Assembly: GCA_964539415.1 (NCBI GenBank)
Contig: CAZIID010000015.1
Coordinates: 1 to 14,736 of the forward strand
From: CAYQFQ01 sp964539415
GTDB lineage: Bacteria > Patescibacteriota > Minisyncoccia > Phycocordibacterales > GWA1-40-21
Length of the DNA stretch: 14,736 nucleotides
Reading direction: 5' to 3'
In this document: in pieces, positions 6,120 through 12,908 of the stretch
How positions within the stretch are numbered: the stretch's first letter is position 1
How the letters are laid out: each line of letters opens with the position of its first letter
Notes under the pieces: model-generated
The model's input: the letters and a program-made list of their open reading frames with translations, nothing else
Told to the model about the DNA's origin: nothing
Databases searched by the model: none
Program-made: the position numbers and the translations under genes

Positions 6120-7181
6120 ATGCCATATAAAGAAAACTTAAAAGAACTTTTAGATATTGTTATGCAAGAAGGTGGTTCAGATTTACACCTTTCTGAAGGA
6201 CGAAATCCAACATTAAGAGTTTCTGGTTTTCTTATTCCTTTAGTTAAAAAAGCTGAATTAAAAAAGGAAGATACCGAAGGTTTTTTAAATGAATTATTAA
6301 ATGAAGATAATAAGAAAATTTTTAAACAAGAAGGTGAGGTAGATTTTTCTTATGATTTTAAAGATGGTGTTAGATTTAGAGGAAATGCCTTTTTACAGAA
6401 AGGTGCTGCAAGTATTGCACTAAGACTTATTCCTGCAAAAATAAGAGGTTTTGAAGAATTAAATTTACCAGATGTTTTAAAAATATTTGCTGAAAAACCT
6501 CAAGGTTTCTTTTTAGTGGTAGGTCCTGTAGGTCACGGTAAGTCCACAACTCTTGCTGCTATAATTGAGTATATAAATTCAACAAGACCAGAACATATTA
6601 TTACAATAGAAGATCCTATAGAATATATATATGAACAAAAGAAATCCATCATAGACCAAAGAGAAGTTAGAATGGATACAAAGAACTTTGTTTCTGGTTT
6701 ACAGGCAATGTTTAGACAAGACGTAGACGTCGCACTTATAGGTGAGATGAGAGGAACAGAAACTATTTCTACTGCAGTCACTGCGGCTGAAACAGGTCAC
6801 TTGGTTTTCTCTACTTTACATACAAACAGCGCATCACAGACAATAAGCAGAATTATAGATTCTTTTCCAGCTGAACAACAAGATCAGATTAGAGTACAAC
6901 TTGCAGGAAGCTTAACTGGTATTTTTTCTCAGAGACTTATTCCTAGGATTTCAGGTGGACTTGTTCCAGCTTTTGAACTTTTGATAAATAACAATGCTGT
7001 TGCAAACCTCATAAGAGAAAACAGAATTCACGAAATAAATTCTGTTATAGAAACAAGCTCTAAAGAAGGAATGATGGATATGAATAGATATTTGGCAGAG
7101 CTTGTGTCCCGTGGAGAAATTACAGTAGAAAATGCATATATGTATTCTTTTGACCCAAACACATTACAGAGACTTTTATAA
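6120..7181 (+). CDS. pilT: Pilus retraction ATPase PilT
   Basis: 353 residues, normal for PilT. The N-terminal PAS-like domain begins with LLDIVMQEGGSDLHLSEGRNPTLRVSG. Walker A is GPVGHGKS at 135-142 (Lys141), followed by ITIEDPIEYIY, the Walker B region VDVALIGEMRG (Glu209), and the His box TGHLVFSTLHTNSA. The retraction signature AIRNLIRE appears as AVANLIRE at 293-300, which favours PilT over PilB. PilT depolymerises the fibre and powers twitching and DNA uptake. Two departures from the usual sequence are the Val-x-His Walker A (GPVGHGKS rather than GPTGSGKS) and GEMRG in place of GEMRD. The ATG follows the regulator's stop codon with no gap. Confidence 0.95.
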   Translation: MPYKENLKELLDIVMQEGGSDLHLSEGRNPTLRVSGFLIPLVKKAELKKEDTEGFLNELLNEDNKKIFKQEGEVDFSYDFKDGVRFRGNAFLQKGAASIALRLIPAKIRGFEELNLPDVLKIFAEKPQGFFLVVGPVGHGKSTTLAAIIEYINSTRPEHIITIEDPIEYIYEQKKSIIDQREVRMDTKNFVSGLQAMFRQDVDVALIGEMRGTETISTAVTAAETGHLVFSTLHTNSASQTISRIIDSFPAEQQDQIRVQLAGSLTGIFSQRLIPRISGGLVPAFELLINNNAVANLIRENRIHEINSVIETSSKEGMMDMNRYLAELVSRGEITVENAYMYSFDPNTLQRLL

Positions 7182-7186
7182 AATAA

Positions 7187-8392
7187 ATGACTTTCAAATA
7201 TAAAACAATAGATTCATCGGGTAGCCAAAATACAGGTACCATAGATGCAATAAATATAGAGGTTGCCATCAGCGCTCTTCAAAAAAGAGGTCTATCTATA
7301 GTATCTATAAAACCTGCAGACGAAGGTTCTTTCCTTGAGAAAAGAATTACTTTTTTTGAGAGTGTTTCAAATAAAGATATAGTTATACTCTCAAGACAAA
7401 TGGCGACACTTTTTGAGGCTCAAGTTTCCGCTCTTAGAGTTTTTCAGCTTTTGTCTATGCAGTCCGAGAATCCAGCACTTAGAAATCATTTGAAAGAAGT
7501 GGTAGATGACTTACAAGCAGGAAGTACAATATCAAATGCGATGTCAAAACATCCAAAAGTTTTTTCTCCTTTTTATATAAATATGGTTAGGTCGGGGGAA
7601 GAGTCGGGGAAGCTTGATCAGACTTTTATATACTTGGCAGATTATTTGGATAGAACATATGAAGTTACTTCAAAAGTAAAAACCGCTTTAATATACCCTT
7701 CGTTCGTTATTTTTACATTTATTGCTGTTATGGTGCTTATGCTTACTGTTGTTATTCCAAAAATTAGCGTCATACTTGTAGAATCAGGACAAGACGTCCC
7801 AATATATACAAAAATTGTTATGGGTATCAGTAATTTTTTTGTTAACTACGGATTGTTTTTCTTGATAGGTCTTATCGTTGGAGGTTTTTTCCTTATTAGA
7901 TATCTTAGAACAGAAAGAGGAAAGTATGCCTTAGATGAAGCAAAAATTTCAACTCCTTTTATTGAAGTATTATTTAATAAATTATATCTTTCAAGAATTG
8001 CAGACAACATGAACACAATGCTTATTTCTGGTATTCCCGTTGTGAGAGGACTTGAGCTTACTTCAGACGTTGTAGACAATGAAGTCTATAGAAAAGTAAT
8101 AGAAAAATCTGTTGAAGATGTAAAATCTGGAAGTTCTGTTTCAGACGCTTTGGCAAAACATTCACAAATTCCTGGAATCTTTGTTCAGATGGTAAAGATT
8201 GGAGAAGAGACAGGACAGCTCGGAAATATTTTAAAAACTCTTGCAAACTTTTATAGAAGAGAAGTTACGAATACTATTGATGGTGTTGTTGGACTTATAG
8301 AGCCAGCGATGATTGTTTTACTTGGACTTGGAGTAGCATTTCTTTTGGCTTCGGTTCTTATTCCTATATATAATATTTCTTCGGGAATGTAG
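7187..8392 (+). CDS. pilC: Pilus platform protein PilC (GspF family)
   Basis: 401 residues with two tandem T2SSF domains. An N-terminal segment (FKYKTIDSSGSQNTGTIDA) precedes domain 1 (about 65-190, with LSRQMATLFEAQV and MVRSGEESGKLDQTF). Membrane segments lie at about 172-192 and 222-240. Domain 2 has RIADNMNTMLISGIP and MVKIGEETGQLGNIL, and a last membrane segment lies at about 372-394. PilC is the inner-membrane platform that the PilB or PilT hexamer turns to insert or remove pilins. It starts five bases after pilT and is the last gene of the first block; a strong terminator follows at 8519. Confidence 0.96.
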   Translation: MTFKYKTIDSSGSQNTGTIDAINIEVAISALQKRGLSIVSIKPADEGSFLEKRITFFESVSNKDIVILSRQMATLFEAQVSALRVFQLLSMQSENPALRNHLKEVVDDLQAGSTISNAMSKHPKVFSPFYINMVRSGEESGKLDQTFIYLADYLDRTYEVTSKVKTALIYPSFVIFTFIAVMVLMLTVVIPKISVILVESGQDVPIYTKIVMGISNFFVNYGLFFLIGLIVGGFFLIRYLRTERGKYALDEAKISTPFIEVLFNKLYLSRIADNMNTMLISGIPVVRGLELTSDVVDNEVYRKVIEKSVEDVKSGSSVSDALAKHSQIPGIFVQMVKIGEETGQLGNILKTLANFYRREVTNTIDGVVGLIEPAMIVLLGLGVAFLLASVLIPIYNISSGM

Positions 8393-8402
8393 GGCGCTCG
8401 GC

Positions 8403-8489
8403 AATGCATTTGCAGAACACGAAAATATTTTGCTAAATATTTTCTCTGTCTGTCGCCGTCGCTCCTCCCAAGGTTCTGGCAAATGCATT
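8403..8489. repeat. Nested inverted repeat with variable-stem hairpin copy C
   Basis: The outer arms 8403-8418 and 8473-8489 (AATGCATTTGC pairing with GCAAATGCATT, then AGAAC with GTTCT) give 16 pairs with one bulged base. Inside is a perfect 10-bp hairpin: GAAAATATTT (8421-8430), loop TGCT, AAATATTTTC (8435-8444). The inner hairpin is framed by ACG and CTC then GTC, and its loop ends in CT, as in copies A and B near the tRNA, although the stem sequence is quite different. The spacer 8445-8472 is C/T-rich, unlike the surrounding DNA. It begins ten bases past the pilC stop. Function unknown; it could be a mobile palindrome or an mRNA 3'-end stabiliser. Confidence 0.55.
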
Positions 8490-8518
8490 ACCTCGCTTTA
8501 AGTGAAAGAAGAGAAAAG

Positions 8519-8558
8519 ACAAAATACCGCGAAAGCGGTATTTTGTATTGTGTTTTTT
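8519..8558 (+). terminator. Strong intrinsic terminator of the first pilus block
   Basis: A 12-bp perfect stem (ACAAAATACCGC / GCGGTATTTTGT) is closed by a GAAA tetraloop and followed by a T-rich tract ending in six T. It separates pilM-pilC from the major pilin gene. Confidence 0.9.
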
Positions 8559-8596
8559 ACCTTATACTCATACTATATACTTATACTATTCCTAAC

Positions 8597-8605
8597 TTAT
8601 CCACA
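8597..8605 (+). other. Isolated consensus DnaA box
   Basis: TTATCCACA is an exact match to the DnaA box TTATNCACA. It lies about 40 bases upstream of the pilin -10. No other perfect box is seen nearby, so it is not an origin; it may be chance or a regulatory site. Confidence 0.2.
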
Positions 8606-8623
8606 GTTTAATTATAAAATAGG

Positions 8624-8650
8624 TTGTAATTCTCTTGTGCATGATATAAT
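8624..8650 (+). promoter_or_regulatory. Promoter of the major pilin
   Basis: TGATATAAT (8642-8650) is an extended -10. TTGTAA at 8624-8629 is a possible -35 with a short 15-base spacer. A start near 8657 leaves a 5' leader of about 112 bases, much longer than any other leader in this window. The terminator upstream makes the pilin an independent unit. Confidence 0.65.
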
Positions 8651-8677
8651 TATGATTGTAGCTTCAAACTATTTTAA

Positions 8678-8708
8678 TTTTTTGAAACCTTGAGCAAGTA
8701 TCAAAAAA
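8678..8708 (+). promoter_or_regulatory. Composite stem-loop in the pilin 5' leader
   Basis: TTTTTTGA (8678-8685) pairs with TCAAAAAA (8701-8708), and within the loop CTTG (8689-8692) can pair with CAAG (8695-8698). It lies midway along the predicted leader. It resembles no riboswitch I recognise. It could stabilise the abundant pilin mRNA or control its translation. Confidence 0.35.
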
Positions 8709-8743
8709 AGAATATAGTCTCAAAGCGATTTATTATTAGAAAG

Positions 8744-8761
8744 TTTTTTAACGTTAAAAAA
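8744..8761 (+). promoter_or_regulatory. Perfect 18-bp palindrome just before the pilin start codon
   Basis: TTTTTTAACGTTAAAAAA is fully self-complementary and ends seven bases before the ATG at 8769, in the spot a Shine-Dalgarno site would occupy. It could fold into an RNA hairpin or be a DNA operator. No ribosome binding site is otherwise visible. Confidence 0.45.
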
Positions 8762-8768
8762 TTTAATT

Positions 8769-9101
8769 ATGAAAAAAGGTTTTACATTGATTGAGCTTTT
8801 GGTGGTTATTGCCATCATAGGTATTCTTTCATCAGTTGTTTTGGCATCATTGAACTCAGCAAGAGGAAAGGCAAAGATTGCTGCTTTCAAGTCAGAGGTT
8901 TCTTCTCAGATCCCAGCTTTTATTTCACAATGTGATTCAGGATCAATAGTTACACCTACATCAACAACTAATGTTGGTTGGTCACTTGTTTCTGCTTGTG
9001 ATGCAAATGGATTATTTAAGTTCAATGCTACTTCATCAGTTGGTACATGTGCAGCTGCCGTAACAGAAACTGGTGCTACATATTTTAATTGTAATAATTA
9101 A
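8769..9101 (+). CDS. Major type IV pilin (PilA-like)
   Basis: 110 residues. A four-residue leader MKKG is cut before Phe5 (G-FTLIELLVVIAII), with Glu9 as the conserved +5 glutamate. The hydrophobic N-terminal helix runs to about residue 26. The small globular domain holds four cysteines (55, 77, 94, 108), enough for two disulfides. Mature length is about 106 residues, short even for a pilin. Having its own promoter, a long leader and a strong terminator marks it as the separately and highly expressed fibre subunit; that it is the major pilin is inferred from this and from its minimal leader. The ATG lacks a Shine-Dalgarno site and follows a palindrome. Confidence 0.9.
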   Translation: MKKGFTLIELLVVIAIIGILSSVVLASLNSARGKAKIAAFKSEVSSQIPAFISQCDSGSIVTPTSTTNVGWSLVSACDANGLFKFNATSSVGTCAAAVTETGATYFNCNN

Positions 9102-9120
9102 TTTACAATTACATAGCTTA

Positions 9121-9150
9121 CAAAACCCCGCGCTCGCGGGGTTTTGTTTT
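9121..9150 (+). terminator. Intrinsic terminator of the pilin gene
   Basis: An 11-bp perfect stem (CAAAACCCCGC / GCGGGGTTTTG) with loop GCTC is followed by TTTT. It is GC-rich in an AT-rich setting and begins 20 bases after the pilin stop. Confidence 0.92.
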
Positions 9151-9164
9151 ATTTAATAAAATAG

Positions 9165-9170
9165 TATAAT
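9165..9170 (+). promoter_or_regulatory. -10 of the GspG-like pilin gene
   Basis: TATAAT stands 35 bases before the ATG at 9206; transcription would start near 9177. A weak -35 (TTGTTT, 9144-9149) overlaps the end of the pilin terminator. GGA at about 9195 is one of the few hints of a Shine-Dalgarno site in this window, though it is far from the start. Confidence 0.5.
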
Positions 9171-9205
9171 TATCTTATATTTAATTTATCTATTGGAAAA
9201 ATAAT

Positions 9206-9751
9206 ATGCCTTTAACAAAAACAAAAACATTTTTAAAATCAAAATTTACTAAGGGTTTTACTTTAGTTGAGGTTCTTGTTGTTATTGCTATTATCGCAAT
9301 ACTTACATCAATCGCCTATGCTTCGCTCAATCAGATTAGAGCTAAATCTAGAGACCAAAAGAGAATTGCTGATATTCACGAGATATCACTTGAGCTTGAA
9401 TATTATTTTAATAAAAATGGTCAGTATCCTCAAATGCTTTGGCCGACTGATATAAACAATACAACACAACAAAATCTTTCTCTTTATGGATATTTAAATT
9501 CAGAACCTAAAGCCCCACTTAAAGATGAAAAATATTATTATATTCCATTATCTAAAACTGAAGGTGGAACAAGATGTTACTCCTATCATTTGTATACTTT
9601 GCTTGAATTAAAAACTTCCGATTTTGATTCAAGAAAGGCTTTTAAATCTTTAGATATTCCTGTTTGTGGGTCTTATGTTTCAAAAGATTTAGAAATAAAT
9701 GCCGCTAATGCATACAACACAAATCGATTAATCTACGATTTATACAGATAA
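9206..9751 (+). CDS. GspG-like type IV pilin / pseudopilin
   Basis: 181 residues. A 17-residue basic leader ends at Gly17, followed by FTLVE with Glu22 at +5 and a hydrophobic helix to about residue 40. The segment KSRDQKRIADIHEISLELEYYFNKNGQYP (in parts, 48-75) is the pattern of GspG-type and many CPR pilins, where a helix of alternating charged residues leads into 'NG.YP'. Cys124 and Cys154 could form a disulfide. The leader KTFLKSKFTKGFTLVE closely resembles that of the GspH-like protein at 10574. It has its own promoter and precedes pilD by 17 bases. It could be a second fibre subunit or a minor pilin; sequence does not decide. Confidence 0.85.
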   Translation: MPLTKTKTFLKSKFTKGFTLVEVLVVIAIIAILTSIAYASLNQIRAKSRDQKRIADIHEISLELEYYFNKNGQYPQMLWPTDINNTTQQNLSLYGYLNSEPKAPLKDEKYYYIPLSKTEGGTRCYSYHLYTLLELKTSDFDSRKAFKSLDIPVCGSYVSKDLEINAANAYNTNRLIYDLYR

Positions 9752-9753
9752 AA

Positions 9754-9762
9754 TGATATAAT
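9754..9762 (+). promoter_or_regulatory. Extended -10 giving a leaderless pilD transcript
   Basis: TGATATAAT ends six bases before the GTG at 9769, so the predicted transcription start is the start codon itself. No -35 is evident, as is often tolerated with an extended -10. Confidence 0.55.
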
Positions 9763-9768
9763 TACACA

Positions 9769-10581
9769 GTGAATTATTTATTTTATATAATATTTTTTAT
9801 ATTCGGTTCAATCATTGGAAGCTTCTTGAACGTTTTAGTTTTAAGATACAATACCGGACTTTCCTTTGTAAGAGGTAAATCAAAATGTTTTTCTTGTGGA
9901 GTAAATATAGAATGGTATGATCTGATTCCGATTTTAAGCTATATATTTTTGGGAGGTAAATGCAGAAATTGCCAGTCTAAGATTTCTATTCAGTATCCAA
10001 TAGTTGAATTTATTACTGGAGTTCTTTTTGTTTTAGCTTTTTATAAAATTGGAGAAATTGGTGTTGTTTTGTTCTCAGTTTTAGCAATTTTATCTTTACT
10101 TGTTGCTATTACCGTCTATGATTTGAAACATAAAATAATTCCTGATGGTTTAGTGTTTTCTTTTGTAGGTCTATCTTTGTTTTTACTTTTATTTAAAACA
10201 TTCTTGTCAGGTGTCTGGGGGATAGACTTTATTATCTCTTTACTTGCTGGTCCAGCTTTGTTTTTGTTCTTTTTCTTTTTCTGGTTTATCTCTTCTGGTC
10301 GTCTAATGGGGTTTGGTGATGCAAAGCTAGCTTTAGGTGTTGGATGGTTTCTTGGTATGGTTTATGGTATTTCTGCTATCGTATTGGCTTTTTGGATAGG
10401 CGCAATATTTAGTTTGACTTTATTAGCGTTTCAAAAGTTGAAAATATCAGGAGGAAAGCTTACAATGAAGAGCGAAATACCTTTTGCTCCGTTTATTATT
10501 ATCGGTTTGTTATTAGAATTTTTCTTGCAGTTTGATGTAACGCAGTCAGCCACTTTAATTGAAGTAATCAAAAATGTTTAA
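9769..10581 (+). CDS. pilD: Prepilin peptidase / N-methyltransferase PilD (A24 family)
   Basis: 270 residues, starting with GTG. After a first membrane helix with GSFLNV (17-22) comes the cytoplasmic domain with two CxxC pairs, Cys40/Cys43 and Cys65/Cys68, in RGKSKCFSCGVNIEWYDLIP...GGKCRNCQ. This zinc-binding module is intact and is linked to the methyltransferase activity. The catalytic aspartates of the A24 family are Asp118 (TVYDLKHKIIPD) and Asp184 (GFGDAKL). About eight hydrophobic segments follow the usual topology. PilD cleaves prepilin leaders after glycine and methylates the new Phe1, acting on all six pilin-like proteins here. The next gene overlaps its 3' end by eight bases. Confidence 0.96.
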   Translation: MNYLFYIIFFIFGSIIGSFLNVLVLRYNTGLSFVRGKSKCFSCGVNIEWYDLIPILSYIFLGGKCRNCQSKISIQYPIVEFITGVLFVLAFYKIGEIGVVLFSVLAILSLLVAITVYDLKHKIIPDGLVFSFVGLSLFLLLFKTFLSGVWGIDFIISLLAGPALFLFFFFFWFISSGRLMGFGDAKLALGVGWFLGMVYGISAIVLAFWIGAIFSLTLLAFQKLKISGGKLTMKSEIPFAPFIIIGLLLEFFLQFDVTQSATLIEVIKNV

Positions 10582-11185
10582 ACAAAATAAAAAAACATTT
10601 TTAAAAAATAAACTTGCTAGAGGTTTTACCTTGGTAGAGCTTCTTGTTACTCTAACTATTTTTTCCATTATGACGGGGATTGTTCTTGCTAATCAGAGTA
10701 ATTTTAATAACACTATTTTTTTAAGCAACCTTGCTCATGATGTTGCACTGACTTTGAGACAAGCTCAAACTTATGGTATTAATGTAAAAGAATCTTCATT
10801 AAATGTTTTTAGTAGCTACGGTGTTTCTTTTAGTATTACTAGTAATAAAAATTTTATTCTTTTTGCGGATTCTTCACCTTTAGGTTCTTATGATGGTGGT
10901 TTTGATTCTTGTCCATCAAGTGCTCCAGAATGTGTAGACAGATACTCTATTAAAAGAGGAAACTATATTAAATCAATTTGTGCTGGCCCAAGTGAAAGCG
11001 AATGTGATTCAAACAATGCAGCAACTTTAAATATTTTGTTTCAAAGACCAGATTCAGACGCACATATTAGATCAAGTAAATATTCAACGTCTGATCAATC
11101 TTTTGCTAAAATAGTAGTAGCTTCAGAAAACGGAAATACAAAAAGTATTATAGTTAGAAATACCGGACAAATTTATGTTGAATAA
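10574..11185 (+). CDS. GspH/FimT-like pseudopilin
   Basis: 203 residues. A leader of 17 residues ends at Gly17, then FTLVE with Glu22 at +5 and a hydrophobic helix to about residue 38. The next part, SNLAHDVALTLRQAQTYGINVKE (51-73), matches the 'l...l..aR.~A...g..V' helix of GspH/FimT. A late LNILFQRPDSDAHI (152-165) fits the family's conserved strand. Four cysteines (113, 120, 136, 144) lie in a loop and may form two disulfides. As a minor pilin it would help prime fibre assembly; FimT-type proteins can also bind DNA, which is not shown here. It overlaps pilD by eight bases, so translation is probably coupled. Confidence 0.82.
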   Translation: MFKQNKKTFLKNKLARGFTLVELLVTLTIFSIMTGIVLANQSNFNNTIFLSNLAHDVALTLRQAQTYGINVKESSLNVFSSYGVSFSITSNKNFILFADSSPLGSYDGGFDSCPSSAPECVDRYSIKRGNYIKSICAGPSESECDSNNAATLNILFQRPDSDAHIRSSKYSTSDQSFAKIVVASENGNTKSIIVRNTGQIYVE

Positions 11186-11768
11186 TTTAAATACACCTAA
11201 AAATAAAATAAAAGGTTTTACTCTTGTGGAAATGCTTGTTGCTATTGCTGTTTTTATGATTGTGGTAACGGTTGCTGTTGGTGCACTATATTCCATAATG
11301 GATGCAAATAAAAAAGCTCAGTCTATAAAAAATGTTATCAATAATGTTAGCTTTGCTATAGAAAGCATTTCAAAGGATATGAGAGTAGGTAAAAATTATG
11401 TGTGTCATTCAAGAGAAAATTTTTCTGTAATACCAGATTGTAGTGGCGGTGCCCCAGTAGTAAGTTATATGTCTAATAGAGATTTAAATAATGATGGAAC
11501 TGATGATGAAATTTGGTATCGATTTACAACAGAGAATCTAGGTGACGGAGAAGGCAACATTCAAAGAGGTTACAAAAAACCGACCAATAGTAATATTACG
11601 TGGGAAAGCTTAACTGCACCAGAAAGTACCGTCAAAATAACTAATATGGTTTTTTATGTATCTGGTAGAAAAGCCACCATAACAATCGAAGGTGAGTCTG
11701 GAGCAAAAGCAAGTATTAAAACAGATTTTAGTTTGCAAACTACGGTCACTCAAAGAGATCAAGATTAA
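11175..11768 (+). CDS. GspJ-like pseudopilin
   Basis: 197 residues. The leader ends at Gly14, then FTLVE with Glu19 at +5 and a hydrophobic helix to about 38. VSFAIESISKDMRVGKNYVC (58-77) fits the 'a...i.rDlR.a' signature of PulJ/GspJ and PilW-like minor pilins. Cys77 and Cys89 may pair. A DLNNDGTDDEIWYRF stretch (about 103-117) is Asp-rich and could bind calcium, as in some pseudopilins. The gene overlaps the previous one by 11 bases. With its neighbours it forms the usual H-J-I-K set thought to cap the fibre tip. Confidence 0.8.
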   Translation: MLNNLNTPKNKIKGFTLVEMLVAIAVFMIVVTVAVGALYSIMDANKKAQSIKNVINNVSFAIESISKDMRVGKNYVCHSRENFSVIPDCSGGAPVVSYMSNRDLNNDGTDDEIWYRFTTENLGDGEGNIQRGYKKPTNSNITWESLTAPESTVKITNMVFYVSGRKATITIEGESGAKASIKTDFSLQTTVTQRDQD

Positions 11769-11769
11769 T

Positions 11770-12333
11770 ATGAATAATATAGTAAAAACAAAATCAAAAA
11801 AAAGTTTGGGTTTCACTTTAGTTGAGGCTATGGTGGCTATTTCTATTTTAATGGTTGCTGTTGTAAGCCCCCTTACTATTGCTCAAAAAGGTCTTTCTTC
11901 CGCTATATATTCAAAGGATCAAATGGTTGCATCATACTTAGCACAAGATGCTATAGAATATATTAAATATTTAAGAGATGTAAATGTGCAGAAAATTTTA
12001 GATGGTGATACTACAATTACTTGGTTAGAAGGTTTAGGCTCATGTTCAAATTCTTGTAAAGTTGATTCGGCAAAAGGTAATGTTAGCGCTATAGGAAGTG
12101 GTTCTGATAAGGCAGATTTATACATTCAAAAAGATGAGAATGGAGTTTTCGTATATTATACCCATGTTTCTGGAACTAATGAAAAATCGAAATTTAGAAG
12201 GGAAGTTAGTATAATAACTTCTGATGGCGTTGAGGCTCTTATAAAAGTGAAAGTTTATTGGGGTGGATCTGGCTCATCTAATAACAGTATTACTGTAAAA
12301 ACATATATTTACGATTTAAGTAGTATTTTGTAA
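11770..12333 (+). CDS. GspI/PilV-like pseudopilin
   Basis: 187 residues from the ATG at 11770. The leader ends at Gly14, followed by FTLVE with Glu19 at +5 and a hydrophobic helix to about 38. SYLAQDAIEYIKYLRD (55-70) is the 'A..LAqe.iE..r..Rd' signature of GspI/PilV-like proteins. Cys92 and Cys96 form a close pair. The frame stays open upstream to 11692, but that start would overlap the GspJ-like gene by 77 bases and would bury the leader behind 26 extra residues; the ATG at 11770 lies two bases after the preceding stop and gives a normal leader. Confidence 0.82.
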   Translation: MNNIVKTKSKKSLGFTLVEAMVAISILMVAVVSPLTIAQKGLSSAIYSKDQMVASYLAQDAIEYIKYLRDVNVQKILDGDTTITWLEGLGSCSNSCKVDSAKGNVSAIGSGSDKADLYIQKDENGVFVYYTHVSGTNEKSKFRREVSIITSDGVEALIKVKVYWGGSGSSNNSITVKTYIYDLSSIL

Positions 12334-12364
12334 GATTGATATTTTGTTTTTTAAAAAAACAATT

Positions 12365-12907
12365 ATGGACAAATTTAAAAAAGTAAAAATAAATAATGGA
12401 GAAAAAGGTTTTGCTCTTCTTTTTGCTGTTATAACAGCAAGTGTTTTACTTACTATTGGTCTTTCTATTTTTAATATTTCTTTAAAAGAACTTTTACTTT
12501 CAACTTCTTCTCGTGATTCCCAAATAGCTTTTTATGCTGCAGACAGTGCCAGAGAATGCGTTCTGTTTAATGATATAAAATATTCAAGTTTTACTACATG
12601 TACTGGTGGTAATTGTACTGATAGAGAAACTGAATTTATATCAGGCACTTCTCCTTTGACCTGTGGAGCTGGAGCAATTACCCTTTCATTATCGTCTTTT
12701 AATTCCGGTACGAAGATTTACAAAACTACAGGTACATTTTTATATAGTGAAGATCTAACTAACTCTTTGGGTACAATTCCAGAAGCGGATTTTATAGTAA
12801 CAAAAGAATTTGATGGAAATGATATAAAAACAACAATAGAGACTTTTGGACACAACGCGAAAGCAGGAGAGAGAAGACTTGAGAGAGGACTTTTACAGAC
12901 TTACTAA
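12365..12907 (+). CDS. PilX/GspK-like minor pilin
   Basis: 180 residues from the ATG at 12365. A basic leader (MDKFKKVKINNGEKG) precedes GFALLFAVITASVLLTIGLSIFN, then SSRDSQIAFYAADSARECVLF (48-68 region), the PilX N-terminal pattern of small-residue 'AFYAADSA.EC'. The +5 residue is Phe rather than Glu, as in GspK-type subunits that sit at the fibre tip and need no neighbour contact. A TTG at 12344 is in frame and would add seven residues (MFFKKTI); the ATG is preferred, though neither has a Shine-Dalgarno site. It ends one base before ligA. Confidence 0.8.
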   Translation: MDKFKKVKINNGEKGFALLFAVITASVLLTIGLSIFNISLKELLLSTSSRDSQIAFYAADSARECVLFNDIKYSSFTTCTGGNCTDRETEFISGTSPLTCGAGAITLSLSSFNSGTKIYKTTGTFLYSEDLTNSLGTIPEADFIVTKEFDGNDIKTTIETFGHNAKAGERRLERGLLQTY

Positions 12908-12908
12908 C

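Noticed and set aside
8597..8605. Replication origin suggested by TTATCCACA
   Set aside because: Only one exact box is present, and no dnaA, dnaN or box cluster is nearby; TAATCCACA at 2353-2361 has a mismatch and is isolated.
8502..8693. 63-codon frame with hydrophobic residues after pilC
   Set aside because: It spans the strong terminator, the DnaA-box sequence and the pilin promoter, so it is a chance frame in AT-rich DNA.
11692..11769. Longer start for the GspI-like gene
   Set aside because: It would overlap the GspJ-like gene by 77 bases and place 26 non-leader residues before a normal prepilin leader.
12344..12364. TTG start for the PilX-like gene
   Set aside because: It adds only seven residues and has no ribosome binding site; the ATG at 12365 gives an ordinary basic leader. 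It cannot be excluded.
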